A stretch of DNA of 64,000 nucleotides from Pomphorhynchus laevis (GCA_012934845.2 WNNJ02002437.1:58801-122800); one strand, 5' to 3'; positions 1-12,079 are shown, counted from the first letter of the stretch. The notes: generated by a model not told the origin, from the letters alone. Numbers and translations: made by a program.

Positions 1-345
1 CTTTTAAACCTTTTAAAACGAGAACAACATCTAGTGGTATACCCTGATGATACTACATCCCTGTTTTCTGGATGCAGATGCAAAGATATAGCGTTGGACA
101 TTATCCGCTTCTTTTTAATATTAAAAGACGAACTAACCCCATCCAATTTTCTTCTAAACTCTTACAAATCGCAGGTAGTGGTCTTTAATGGCGCTTTGGT
201 GACAAAGAAGAAATTAAAAATACTAACACTCTCATATATCTCTTCGATTTTAAATAATCAACAACTCTTAGTCTTTATACATCGAGTAAGATACATCGGG
301 TTTACGATTACGGTTAAATTATCGACCTGATCAGACTTGAATAGA
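1..345 (+). mobile_element. LINE reverse transcriptase fragment
   Basis: The frame open from the left edge reads as the middle of a non-LTR reverse transcriptase. It has YPDDTTSLFSG, which sits where the YADD catalytic motif belongs with Pro in place of Ala, then a LLNSYKSQVVVFNG stretch (the usual N-x-x-K-x-x-x-x-F block) and VRYIGFTI (the R-Y-L-G block that follows). The piece starts before the window and fades out near 345. It is too short to assign a clade; a Jockey or CR1 type is likely. It lies upstream of, or in an early intron of, the TTLL10-like gene and is a dead remnant. Confidence 0.65.
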
Positions 346-472
346 TTCAAATTTGTCCTATAGTGAGCTAGATGGCGGCTGCAGGCTGCATCATAATCAT
401 AACGTTTCGGATGACGGTTGTTTCCTATAATGCTGGCAGCAACAATCGAAATAAAAATAAATTATTACTTCA

Positions 473-1445
473 ATGATCCTGCTCCAAAACAACAAATTTA
501 AAAATTGAATTTGCAACAGGTTTTTGCTATTTGTTATTAGGAAAACGTGTATTTAACATCTGCTTATTTTAATGCACTAAAAGATTCACAATTTTCAAGA
601 TTTTCTTTAAGAATTTAAAAGACTAAATAGCTTTAAGACTTCTACTTTTGATCTCTTTTGTAACGTCCACATTCTTTGCTTGTTTAAACCAACGTCATCT
701 AATAAGAATCTTACTTTTAATACACTTATGTCCTCGCCCTACATTATCAAATTAAGCACATTGCAATCAAATGTCATTGTCGTTCCTTAATCTGATTAAA
801 CAATGTTCGTCCTCATATCCATTTTGATATCTATTGAGTGATCATATGAACGAAGAATGAACGAAGATAATCAAAAAGTTCCTTTGTCTTAATGTTGCGA
901 ATTCGATGAAATTCACCCGTATTTTAAAAAAGTATTTTTTAGCATGTAAATGATAGCATATGAAGCATATAGGATATGCAAAATATAAGCATGCTTTTTA
1001 TACGAATGCTATGAATATTGCCAAAATGTTGAATTGTTGACATTTTCAAATACTGACAGCTCAATTCTTACGGCTCCAATTTTGCTATTTCTTATTAGGA
1101 AAACGTGTAGATTTTCTAACTGAATTTAAAAGACTAAATAGCTTTAAGACTTCTACTTTTGATCTCCTTTGAAACGTCCACATTCTTTGCTTGTTTAAAC
1201 CAGCGTCATCTAATAAGAATCTTACTTTTAATACACTTATATCCTCGCCCTACATGATCAAATTAAGCACATTTGCTTAATCTGATTGAACAATGTTCGT
1301 CTTCATATCCATCTTGATATCTATTGAGTGATCATATGAACGAAGAATGAATTTATTGATTGATATATAATTTATTGATCCTACTCCAAAACAACAAATT
1401 AAAAAACTGAATTTGCAACAGGTTTTTGTTATTTTTTATTAGGAA
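473..1445. repeat. Duplicated non-coding repeat (A-B ... B'-A')
   Basis: A block of about 340 bp (about 526-868) recurs at about 1080-1350 with roughly 90% identity; both include the string GACTAAATAGCTTTAAGACT and end GTGATCATATGAACGAAGAA. A flanking 60-bp block at 473-535 (starting GATCCTGCTCC) recurs at 1377-1440. No reading frame or terminal structure is visible. It looks like a non-autonomous repeat or a local segmental duplication upstream of, or within, the TTLL10-like gene. Confidence 0.7.
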
Positions 1446-1713
1446 TATTACTCTGCCATTCTCGTTTTTCGTTTACTTTATTATCCCATTCTCTATCTTT
1501 ACGTAGAATTGCACGCTACAGAATATTCCTCCCATGTTACTTTATAATTTATATTACTTTATAGACATTTTTTAATTTAATTAAATAACTGCGAATTAAA
1601 CAAACAAAACGCAGAACTAATTTATTTTCTTATTATATTGTTTACCGCGATGAAAATTGTCATTTTTATTAAAATGTTGATTAACTTCTCACACTTATTT
1701 TTTGTTATTTTAG

Positions 1714-4700
1714 TCTTGTAAATATTTTGAAGAAATTGAACTTTGTAGAAAGTGATGTCATTACTGGTGATGTTGATTTTCGTTGGGTCGGAAGTATTAG
1801 CAACCTTCTGAATAAAGATCTTGATTGGGGTTGTACTAGCATCTGATTATTTTACTTCAATTGATTTTTCAGGTGATCTAATAAACCATATAATCGGCGA
1901 AAGCACATTTACAAGTAAACTGAATTTATTTAATGCGATGAAAAGCCTTGAACGTATAAGATCACTAGCGAATATACAACTTCCAGAAACAATTCCAGAG
2001 ACATTCATGCTCGATTCAAAGAGAGATCGTGATAAGCTCGCAAGCATTTCTACAAGTAAGAGTACTTTATTCCATTCATAAAACCTTCATCGGTTAAACA
2101 GATCAGGATTTTTGGATCACAAAGCCAGCGAACGGAAGTAGAGGTGTTGGTATAAACTTAATAACGTCAAAGGAAGAGCTATTGAACCTTATTAAGACAG
2201 CTGAAGAAGATAATGTCAAAAAATTCTTTTTCAAGCCTCAACAACGAATAGTACAACGGTCAGAATATATATTTATATATTTAATATATCAAAATAAGTT
2301 TATTTATAATATATATATAATAATAAATAATAATAAATAATAATTAATATAAATTAAATTATAAAAATAAAAGTTATCTTATTCGCAATCTGTAATTAAT
2401 TTCATAATTAATGTTTAAGAACATTTTATTTTATATATTTAATATCTAAATAAATATTAAAATAATAAATAGTAATTAATATAAATTAAATTATAAAAAT
2501 AAAAGTTATCTTATTCGCAATTCTGTAATTAATTTCATAATTAATGTTTAAGAAAATTTTAGTTTATATATTTAATATATAAATAAATAAATATTAAAAT
2601 AACAAATAATAATTAATATAAATTAAATTATAAAAATAAAAGTTATCTTATTCGCAATATGTAATTAATTTCATTTTTAGGAGAATTTTAGAATGCCCAA
2701 GACCTATCCCTCTGTAACTTTATCTAATTTGATGTGAACAAAAAATAAATATTATAAAATAACCAATACTTTCCACATTATTAACCTAATAAATACTATA
2801 TGTATATTGAAAATACATTTTGAATATATTATAAATATCTTATAAATTTGATAGATTGCTTAGATGTAATTTTGAACAAATAAAAACTATTTCATGGCTG
2901 TTCATTAAGATAATTCAAAGTGTTCATTCTGTTTAAATGTAGATTAAACATTTTAATTAAACATTTTTTTGAGATATGAATTTATAATTTGTATATATGA
3001 TAAAATGACTCCCGATTATGTTCCAACTATCTTGATTTGAATTTGAATATTGAAGCATAAGTGAAATATACGTAAGTTAAATTTAAAAATTTTGATTGTT
3101 TTGTAGTTTTCGACCCCACATTATCTCAATACTAAATTATTCCCAATTGTTAAGTTTATAATTGAAAATTTGAATAAACTTCCTTTTTGATTTTGCTAAA
3201 ATAAAATTTTGATTTTCCAGCTATTTCTCATTTAATTTTTAAGACAATGAGCATCTTTGATATTAAGTTTATAATTTTAATATTAAAATGAGAGAATTTA
3301 TAACTTTTAAACTTATTTAAAATTTGATGATCGCAATAAATTTTGTTAAAATTTTTCTATAAATTATTAAAATAGGTATTTAACAAATACTCTACTGATT
3401 AACGGAAGAAAATTTGATATTCGAGCATACATGATCATTGCCTCAACAACTCCATTGCTAGTATTACATCATCCAGGATATGCAAGATTATCGTTAAATA
3501 AATACAGTAATGTCGATCGCAATATTGTCACACATCTGACGAATCAGGTTTTGTAAAATATTTAGGATAAGGCATTACAAAATATACTTATTTAAGACAA
3601 ATAGACACATGATTTATGTAAAACTATGCTTTTTATATAATTGAAATATTCAAATCGTTTGATTTGAATATTTTTAATAATAAATGAAAGAATTGTGTTA
3701 AGCAATCTTGAACTGCTGATTTGATACATATATAATAAATAGCAATCATCGATCGATTGCAATTAAATCAAATAAATTATATGCATCAATAATTTTGGTC
3801 ATCAAAATAAGATAAAAATTATATAACCTACCGATTGAAATAACATAACCAGTTATAACAAAACAAACAATAAAAAGTCTTACTGTCAAGAAGAATGTTA
3901 ATACAGTTGAAGCTTAAGAATTCATGTCTTTAGGCTGCAAATAAAACGGATATTCTAAATGCAAAATTTGGAATATGGTTGAATCTGATCACGTAAACAT
4001 CATTCATTACGTTAGTATCCTTAAAACGATTGACGTGTAATGTTTAATATGCAAAGAATTATAAGAGCTATTACTGTAAACTGATCTTATCATCATCGGG
4101 CTTGGCCGGGAATTGAACCCGGGACCTCCCGCACCCTAAGCGGGAATCATACCACTAGACCACCAAGCCGTCTTTTGCCTAAACTTTATATATCTCAATT
4201 GTTTTTATTTATTTATATTAAAAGGTATTTTTAAATTAAATAGGTATAAATAACTACAATTTTATATTTTTATCATTGTAAATAACTATAATGAATGATC
4301 AGATTCTAAATCCTCACTGATCGGCAAGGATTTTGTAAGCTCCGGCTTATTACTGTACTTTTTAGAGTTATTTCTTTGTGATCGCTGATATTCTTCGCTA
4401 TCATGTTCATGCGATCCATGAGCGTTGCTGTGACCACTATATTCCGATTCGGTTGATGTATTCGCGGCCGCGGTGGTGGCGGTTGTAATGAATTCGTTAT
4501 TTCTTCGAACCATGTTTGAGCAACTCTTCAAAATTGATGCGATATTACTACTTTTATTCGTAATTAAGTGATTGGCGGTATTTGTTGTCGCTATCATTTG
4601 TACTGCCGCTGGTGCGTCGTCATGTTGATCATGCTCAACACCTTGAACATCAACAACATTGTCGGGTAGTATAAGATCATCACACATGTTGAGTAACTGA

Positions 4701-7700
4701 TGAATGATCTGGTTGAGATGATCATTACAATTGTCGTGTGTATGATCGGCGACACTAGATTGGCTGCAATTCATCGTGGAAATTCCGGTTTTACCATTGT
4801 CAATCATAGTTTCTTCTTGGTTACTACTCGATGATACAAAGAAAGGCGCAGCAGATTCGTCGGCACCGGGTTCGTTGATAGAACCAGAAGCAAATTTTGC
4901 AAATTCATTCGATGGATTGCAATCAAGCCCATATTTAGGATCATATGATGTAAATGACATCATTGGTATTGTTGAATTGCTGTTAAGTATAAATGATTAC
5001 GATTCAAACTCCAATCCCTGTTGAGATGATCCTTTTAATTTTATCGTCAAGTTATCATTATCCTTGATTGGACAACAAATTAGATTATTGTATTCGTTCA
5101 TTTGATTATTATTTATTTGCATATCATTACTAGCTAAGGGATGCATTGAACTCTGATGCAGCTCACCAAGTTGTTGGATCTTATTTATTTGATCGGTAAC
5201 TTGTCCTGTCGGTGCATTAGCAGACATCAATAGATGACTTTCAGCATCAGTTGTAGTTGCACAATAAGTAAATATCATTTCTTTTTCGAAATCTGTTTGA
5301 CTGTAGTCCGACGATTGCTTTCTAACTTTGGTAAGATATTTGGCTACATCAGTATCGTCATTATCGTCGACATTAAGCTGGGAATGATGATGCTGAAAAA
5401 CATCATTAGTAGCATCGAATGGAGTATCGTGCTTAGTGATATTGGCAGGAATGTCATCGTTACATTGAGACGCATGCTTGTTTATCGGTTCATTATCTGC
5501 GACTATCGTAGAAGTGGCGCTCACAGCATTATACTCAGTTTCAATTGATCTGGAGTTATATGTATCACAACGTCTAGTCATACAGGGTAGTCTTATCACA
5601 TCACGAGTTCGGCTCGAAGCACAAGTGTCTGGCTCGAAGAGGCGTTTCCCGGGTTCACCTGTTTCCTGGTGTCCACCATCAAATGTGGATATTGGGATCT
5701 GATCAAGTGACGCTAGCATTGCTTTGGCGTTGCCTCTCATTATTGCAATAGAGATGCGCTGGTATAAATGCGTGATCGTCACGGCGTAAGTGACTCCGCT
5801 TGTCCGGCTCATGTTATTTGCAACCCGTTTGATGACCCTGTTTCCCTCTTCATTCCATCCCCCAAACGACTCCACTACAGCGGCTGAGAATATATACCCC
5901 GCTGCTTCGACCCTGCTCTTGTACTTTCGGTCTTTAACATTAATCGCATACGATGTAGCGGCGGCGAGCTTTGCGTTAGCAGCTGAGCGACGGTATGCCG
6001 TCTGTTGGGGGTGAGTGACTGCAAAGTCGATTGCATGGGGAGGGTCCCCATAAAATAGGATGTCTGCCGGCCGTTCACGTAGGTCCGGGATAATACCTCG
6101 CACTTCCAGAGCTACATCCATCCGGGCTGATTGTGCGGCTGCGAATACCACGTCACGAATAGCATTATGCCGCAGTCCTTGATAACCCCCGTATTGGCAT
6201 GTTAGCGAGTGTATGCCTTCCTTATCAGCTATGCGCATGCAGCGGCCGCATCTATAATTCCTTTCGTGTAAAGGAATTCCAAGCCACATGCGGACTAGAA
6301 TACAGAACTGTGGGGGTGTTAATTCCATTCCAGTTGTTAAATAACTATAAAATTTAATAGGATATTTATATTTAATAGGCCAAGAGAAAATCTAGGCCTT
6401 GTAATTAGTGGGCTTGGCCGGGAATTGAACCCGGGACCTCCCGCACCCTAAGCGGGAATCATACCACTAGACCACCAAGCCGTCTGTTTTACCAAACTTT
6501 GTATATCTAAGTTGTTTTTATTAATTTGTTTACATTTAAAGATATTTAATAAGTAAGCATTAGCAAACCTTAATTTAATAAAATAAAAGTCAATAAACTA
6601 TAGATTGTTTCTTCAAGAATTTTTTCTTAATTTTCTTTCTTTCATCAATTGAACATTGGTTATAAAATTAATAATAACACTATTCAAATATTGTAAAGTT
6701 TTACTTAAAAACTTACATTTTGTATGCTAATAATATCGCAATCGAATTATAATATTATAAATATAATACTTTTATATTTATATTAATAGAAATACAACAA
6801 TATGTTTTATAAATACATTGATTTAATAAACAATTTTATAATGAATTTACAGTCAATGAAATTTATAAAATGAAATATTATATTAATCATAAGCCCGACG
6901 CGAAAGAATGACGAATGCCGTTTTGTCATCACTATGACTCATCAATGCCAGTTCCTCCCACTGCTGGGTAGTCATAGTGCCGTTTCGTCATAGTGATGAC
7001 GAAAGGACATTCGTCATTCTTTCGCGTCGGGCTTATATGATTAGTAAAAATTCATGCGGAATGGTATCTCATTTAAAAATGTAAATTATATATAATATTT
7101 CATAATATTACAAAATGAAATCATTCATTTATCGCCAAAAATATTAATAATTAACAGAAAACAAAATTTGAACGTTGTCATTGATACTGTGTAAAGTAAC
7201 AGGTTAAAACTCGTTAGTTTTACAATTCAATAACGAGGTTCACACATACATAATGCAGGTATGATAAATTATGTACATATTGCATATTACATATAGTAAT
7301 ATGCATGTGTACTTAATTGTATACCAATGGAAATAGTTACATGTCATTCTGAATGGACAGCTATAATTAGCTATAACCAGTTTTGAGGATAAATAGCAAA
7401 TTGGTAAAACGTATCACCCGATCGAAATATACAGGGCTTCAAATATGAAAGTGAAGCAATCAAAAGTAAACAATGTTGGTATACATTTTCTGATGATCTA
7501 TCATGTTGCGAATCAGGGTGTATAGAGTTGGAAGTAATTAAAGGACGATGCCGTAGCTGTTCTTAACTAAAAAATCACCTTACATGAGTTAGCATCATTG
7601 ATTAAATATTATATATGTAATATTAGTCTACATATATTTTACTAAAGCGAAACAAAATATTGAAATTCAATATCAGAATATAAAATACAATATTGCATTA

Positions 7701-9449
7701 CTGTATGAAATGTAATATCACACTAATTTCGTAACCAATTTTTCAAGCAATGATTAGATATAAATTTCAAATGACTGCAAAGCGTTCAAGAAAGCTTTAA
7801 AAATTGTAAATAGTTTTTACATTCTACAAGGAAATGTTATTTTTTCACCTAAAAAGGTTTAATAATTTTCCACCGATCAAGTAAAATTAAAATTAAATTT
7901 AGTGCATTCAAATGAAAGAAAGCAACTACGAATATGAGAAAGAGAGTACAGCATGGTCAATGGAACAATTAAATGAGTACATAAACTTAAATGTGCAGAA
8001 GAACAAAAACTTGCCCGTGGACTGGACACTTAAAGTGCTACCGGTCAGTAGATAACCAAGACGAATTTACATTTATATTGTCTGTGAGACATATCCAATC
8101 ATGATATTGAAAATATAACGCAAGTGTATACGCTTTAACAATTACCTTATAACTTTTCTTCAAAATGAATTTTAGTTGAAGTAAATACATTAATTAGTAA
8201 ATTCATGTAGGAATTTTTTATTAAAACACCTACAAAAGCTAATGAAACTAAATATTTAGATGTAGCATAAATAATAATCAAAATCAAAATTTGTATTTAT
8301 AAATATAAATTTTAATTAATAATTATTCCCCTCTTAATAAAATACAAAAAAGGTTTGAAATAAATAGATTGTTTCTACTCTTGATACAACAGAACGAGTA
8401 TAGTGTTGTGCTGCAAGTAGAAGAATTTAAGCTCACAGATGCAATCAAGTTAAATAAATAAATAGACTAATTCGTATAATGTTAGCTATATATATATATA
8501 TATATATATATTAAACACCTTCATATTATATCACCTACTAAACATGTTTATTAAATCATAAAGTCATACACACATTTTATTAAATCCATTTCTATATGAG
8601 CGTAAACATAATCAATTACTTGTCTGAATATAAAAATGAGCATGTAATCAATTACTGCGAAGAGCTCATAAGTTATATTTAAAATGTAGGTTTAAACCTC
8701 AGACATTATTTATGCTTAGATGTAATGTTAGCTATTAAAGGACATAATTAAAGCTTAGATATAATAAAAACTTAGTTATAATAAAAACTAAGACTTATAA
8801 TTTAAACTAAAATATAATTCAAGCTCATATATAAATAATTATTTATTAGATCTAATTATTTAATGAATTATATTTAATAATCTAATTATTTAATCTTATT
8901 ATTTATTAGATCAAAATTAGGATTAAGTAAAATAATGTTTTTTGATATTTTAGAAAATTCAAAGGCAAATTCTTATGCGGGTTATTGAAAGTGTTCGATC
9001 AAGGCTTACAAGAAAAGTTGGTTGTTTTGGATTGTATGGTGTAGATTTTATAATTGATGAAACATTTCATGTATGGTTGTTGGAAATAAATTTGGGCCCT
9101 GCATTGATCACAAACACAAGAGTTCTAAAGGAAGTCATACCTCCAGTACTGGAAAACTGCATTAGTAAGAACACAAAAACCATTATTTTGTTAATTTAAT
9201 TTGTATTGTAAAATATAATTTTTAGGAGTGGCGATTGAGTGTTATGATAAAACATTATGTGGCGTTGATCTACTACCTTTGTCGATGCAGAGTGATTTGC
9301 AAATTGTATATTCGGAAAAATATGATCGTAAATTCAGCTTTGATCAGTATTCATTGAGCGGAGCCGTCCACTCGAAGAAACGTCGACAAAGAGCACTTTC
9401 GCTCCAACGATTACAATTATCCGAACAAGTTACAGCACCGAAACTTTAG
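1714..9449 (+). CDS. TTLL10-like: Tubulin-tyrosine-ligase-like protein, TTLL10-like (3' seven exons)
   Basis: Seven exons join in one frame by GT-AG splicing: 1714-1829, 1873-2055, 2102-2258, 3376-3547, 7903-8043, 8954-9164 and 9226-9449. The total is 1204 nt, giving 400 residues and a stop. The product has TTL landmarks in order: [27 protein letters not shown] (ATP-grasp lysine and glycine loop), [29 protein letters not shown], and [18 protein letters not shown] with the Glu and Asn that bind Mg-ATP. Order and wording fit TTLL10, a polyglycylase family acting on tubulin of cilia; the exact activity is inference. The 5' exons lie upstream of 1714 and were not found. Three introns are only 43, 46 and 61 bp; the 4355-bp intron 3548-7902 holds two tRNA genes, an RLE reading frame and a MITE. 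Confidence 0.9.
2280..2690. repeat. Three-copy AT-rich tandem repeat
   Basis: The string TAATTAATATAAATTAAATT followed by the same AAAAGTTATCTTATTCGCAA block begins near 2341, 2472 and 2610, a period of 131-138 bp. It lies in the 1117-bp intron between the third and fourth recognised exons of the TTLL10-like gene. No coding content. The rest of that intron (2691-3375) is AT-rich with nothing recognisable. Confidence 0.8.
4098..4169 (-). tRNA. tRNA-Pro(AGG): tRNA-Pro (AGG), downstream copy
   Basis: The - strand folds as a complete 72-nt tRNA: acceptor GGCTTGG paired with CCAAGCC, T arm with GGTTCAATTCC, and anticodon arm CCCGC-TTAGGGT-GCGGG, placing AGG at positions 34-36 (decodes CCU/CCC proline). 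The A box TGGTCTAGTGG and B box GGTTCAATTCC are intact, so it is probably transcribed by Pol III. It has no intron. It is identical over 72 nt to the copy at 6410-6481. No clear T-run terminator lies just downstream on the - strand. It sits in an intron of the TTLL10-like gene, antisense to it. Confidence 0.95.
4286..6328 (-). CDS. RLE-type nuclease domain fused to a disordered Asn/Asp/Ser-rich tail
   Basis: The frame opens at 6328 and runs 443 codons. Residues 1-25 ([18 protein letters not shown]) match the linker after a retroelement RT. A C27-C30-H40-C44 zinc motif, RHN (53-55), E75, RPAD (86-89) and D101 in AIDFAVTHP then form the zinc plus PD-(D/E)XK core of the RLE of R2/NeSL-like LINEs. 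[12 protein letters not shown] (190-201) is a family signature also seen at 22.6 kb. From about residue 210 the sequence turns low-complexity. One TAA at 4997-4999 is followed in the same frame by 236 more open codons of like composition (to 4286), so the ancestral product was about 680 residues. No RT is attached. It may be a domesticated nuclease gene or a 3' remnant of a LINE; I cannot decide. It lies 82 bp below one tRNA-Pro and 116 bp above the other. Confidence 0.65.
6410..6481 (-). tRNA. tRNA-Pro(AGG): tRNA-Pro (AGG), upstream copy
   Basis: Same 72-nt cloverleaf as at 4098-4169, anticodon AGG, with A and B boxes intact. About 65 bp of the tRNA's 5' flank (to the right on the + strand, from 6482) also resembles the flank of the other copy (shared CAAACTTT/TAAACTTT and TTGTTTTTATT strings) but with many changes, while the tRNA itself is unchanged. 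This fits an older duplication with purifying selection or gene conversion on the tRNA. Confidence 0.95.
6890..7035. mobile_element. Palindromic MITE with probable TA target duplication
   Basis: Terminal inverted repeats of about 28 bp (AGCCCGACGCGAAAGAATGA inward from each end) are perfect, and the inner arms (TTGTCATCACTATGACT against AGTCATAGTG and CATAGTGATGAC) continue the pairing, so nearly the whole 142-bp unit is a foldback. TA flanks both ends (6890-6891 and 7034-7035), as expected for a Tc1/mariner-type MITE. The GC-rich termini stand out from the AT-rich intron. The surrounding intron sequence (6482-6889 and 7036-7902) shows nothing else. Confidence 0.8.
8487..8511. repeat. (TA)n microsatellite
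   Basis: About twelve TA dinucleotides in the 910-bp intron 8044-8953 of the TTLL10-like gene. The rest of that intron is AT-rich with no recognisable feature. Confidence 0.95.
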
Positions 9450-9491
9450 CACGTGCTTTGTATTTTAAAAAATGTATTTTTATTCCAAGTA

Positions 9492-9497
9492 AATAAA
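9492..9497 (+). terminator. Poly(A) signal of the TTLL10-like gene
   Basis: AATAAA lies 42 bp after the TAG stop that closes the last exon, at the usual position for a short 3' UTR. Confidence 0.7.
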
Positions 9498-12079
9498 ATG
9501 ACTTCATTTGAAGCATTGATTATTAATATAATTTGTTAACACCTCTTAACATATGTTACCGAATGAATTAGTTTGAAAGTAACAAGCTTTTATTACATTT
9601 TTATGTATTATAAAGGTGCTGGAATACATTTCGATAAAAACGCGTGTCGATATGTCATGCAACGAGCTTTGCGATTCAAAATTTGAGCGGACGTTCTTAG
9701 GCGTCGCTGCATTGTAACGAATTTTTGTAAAGCTCAATCGTGTCCTTTGTCGATCCCCGCTTCTTTTGGGGACCTTGAAAAGATAAATCGCAACAAATAT
9801 AATTATAACTTGTGAAGCAAGTCACTTTATTTATGACTTGTAAAGGTGCTGAAATAATCATTTTTATTTCAAGGCAGATAACAAGCATTCGGAATTAATG
9901 ACACGATTCTGAATTAAGACAATTCCAGCATCACCAGATTAAGAACCGGTGATGTTGTGATGAATTTAAGGTCATGAATTTACAAATTTCTTAAAAGTTC
10001 AGATAGCTCAAATAGTTTCAAAATCTTTAATAAATTTGAGTCCTGCATTTTTTACAAATACAAGTATTCTTAGGGTAGTTATCCCTCAGTACTGGAATAC
10101 TGCATCCGTAAGAACACAAAGATCATTATTTTGTTCATTTAATTTGTATTGTAAAATAAAAATTTTAAACGCTAAACTGCAATGACTTTAACAAATTAAT
10201 CTCTATTTTTTTATAATGACACGTTTTTCAATTATGAAAGCTTGTGCCGTCTATTATATCTGAGGCTGAACAGAAAGTGTGATATATTAATAAAATCTTT
10301 ATTATTATTAGAAAGAGTGAAAGTAAAAAAAGTAATAAATGTAAATAGTAAGGGATTGAGTCAAATTAAATTAGATTTAATATTATCACTCTATTATAAG
10401 ATCATCTATTTAATCGTGATTACAACACCATCAAAAGGGTGAATTCTAGGCTTTGATTAAGCTGGTACGTCAAATGGATAAAAATGTCTAAGAGATAATT
10501 TGGAAGTATAAATGTTTAATTATGTACAATATGGCGTACCTAGTAAACGTAGCTTTACCGTAATTTAAAAGATCTTGTAATCATTTTACATTATATAGAA
10601 GTAATCGTGGGAAGTCAACCTTGCGCTGTGCGTAGTCGCTTAAGGTTTTGTAGATAAAATGATCTAACTGCTGATAGAGTTTATAATATCTTTAGCAGGA
10701 GATAAATTTTCTCTTATCCTGACTATAAAATACTATTTTATTTATAAAATACGTAGACTATGATATATAAATTAAGAATAAATAAAATAAATAATCATAA
10801 ATAATAATTATATAAGATTGTATGTAAGGCTAGAATTTGAAAAAAGTTACTAAAATCTAAGGTGGTATATCATATCATTTGCTGGAAGACTTCGAACTTA
10901 TATTCGATTAGATTAATTTTACTTCATCAATTTCTAATGTTATATAATTTTATTTGCAATTAGTATTATTAAATGAAAATTTCTTAGTTTTGTCAAAATA
11001 TTGATATAAGGCATTTCTGTTAGCAAATTTAATTGTATATAATTAATTGAGTTGAGTATTTGTTAGCCATTCGAAAGAATGTAATTGGTAGGTTATTCCG
11101 TGATATGAATTAACAATATCTTCATTTCGATTCCTTTTTAAATAACTAGCTACAAATATTCCAAAGTCGTATAACTAGTACTTTATATTGCAAAGTGAAG
11201 GCAAAAGCTGCACAGTAAAATTGTAGAAGATTTGAAAGTCTTTAAAAAGTATTGCATATAAGGATTATGAATTTGAACGATTAAATCATATGTATACTTT
11301 ATCATATAATCCACAAATATTAAAGGTACGAGACAAACATATCGGTTCTGAGTTTTTGATGATCGAAAACCACATAAATTCCATTAGGATGAGAATAAAA
11401 TTTGGCATTGAAACATATATTAACATTTTTGCCTGCTCATCGATATAATAATACGAATACGGAGATCCATGAGATGCAACATTGGCGTTTCCTTTTTTGT
11501 TCATCAGCTAAACTTTTACCATTTCGGATAAAACGTCATAATCAAAGTAATACTTGTATCCATAACAACGTAGCTTCGTATGATTATAATTACAGACTAC
11601 AGTTAGAAAATTTGTGTAAGTAAATTTTCTTATTTAAAAGAATCTGTTTAAAACTTCTGTCGTTTATTAAAAATTTTAAAGACTAATTGGCAAATGTGAA
11701 TTATCATAGGAATGAAATTTATATTTAAGTAATTATTATTGTTTTAAGTATTTATAAATTCAACAATTAAATAATTATATGTTATGTAAATCTTACTTCG
11801 ACAGTAGTATATCCAACGGGAAGTTACTATATTTAGTTTCGTTAGATGAATATACCCAAATAAATATACCGAATTGTTGTTTATTGATTTAAATTATTCT
11901 AATATTATATTAATACTAGTATATATGTTTACAAAATTCATCAAATCTATAAATTATATATCGCAATGTATTATACATTGTGTCCAAAATTCTTTTAAGT
12001 ATAATATAAATATCATTTTCCCTGAAACTATTGTTTATAATAAAAAGGCTATATTTCGGTGACTGCAGTCACCTTCTAG
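9498..12079. other. AT-rich intergenic stretch
   Basis: Apart from the TTLL pseudo-fragment at 10031-10165 nothing is convincing here. Two overlapping - strand frames at 9546-9888 follow a possible splice acceptor but match nothing I know. Small frames at 10242-10442, 11286-11623 and 11874-12062 have AT-driven composition and look random. Confidence 0.5.
10031..10165 (+). pseudogene. Partial duplicate of the TTLL10-like exon 8954-9164 and its donor site
   Basis: This stretch repeats the end of the penultimate TTLL exon (CCTGCATT...ACAAATACAAG...TACTGGAA) and continues through the splice donor (GTAAGAACACAAA) into the intron (ATTATTTTGTT...TTGTATTGTAAAATA), matching 9090-9220 with scattered changes. 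Because intron sequence is included, it arose by DNA duplication and not by retroposition. The frame is not maintained and no upstream exons accompany it. Confidence 0.85.

Noticed and set aside
7540-7570. Additional TTLL exon near GCCGTAGCTGTTCTTAACTAA
   Set aside because: The spliced frame is already continuous from 3547 to 7903 in TTLL order, so no exon is needed here.
9546-9888. Last exon of a - strand gene convergent with the TTLL10-like gene
   Set aside because: A possible acceptor TTTTCAAG and two overlapping frames exist, but neither matches a known protein and the composition is ordinary.
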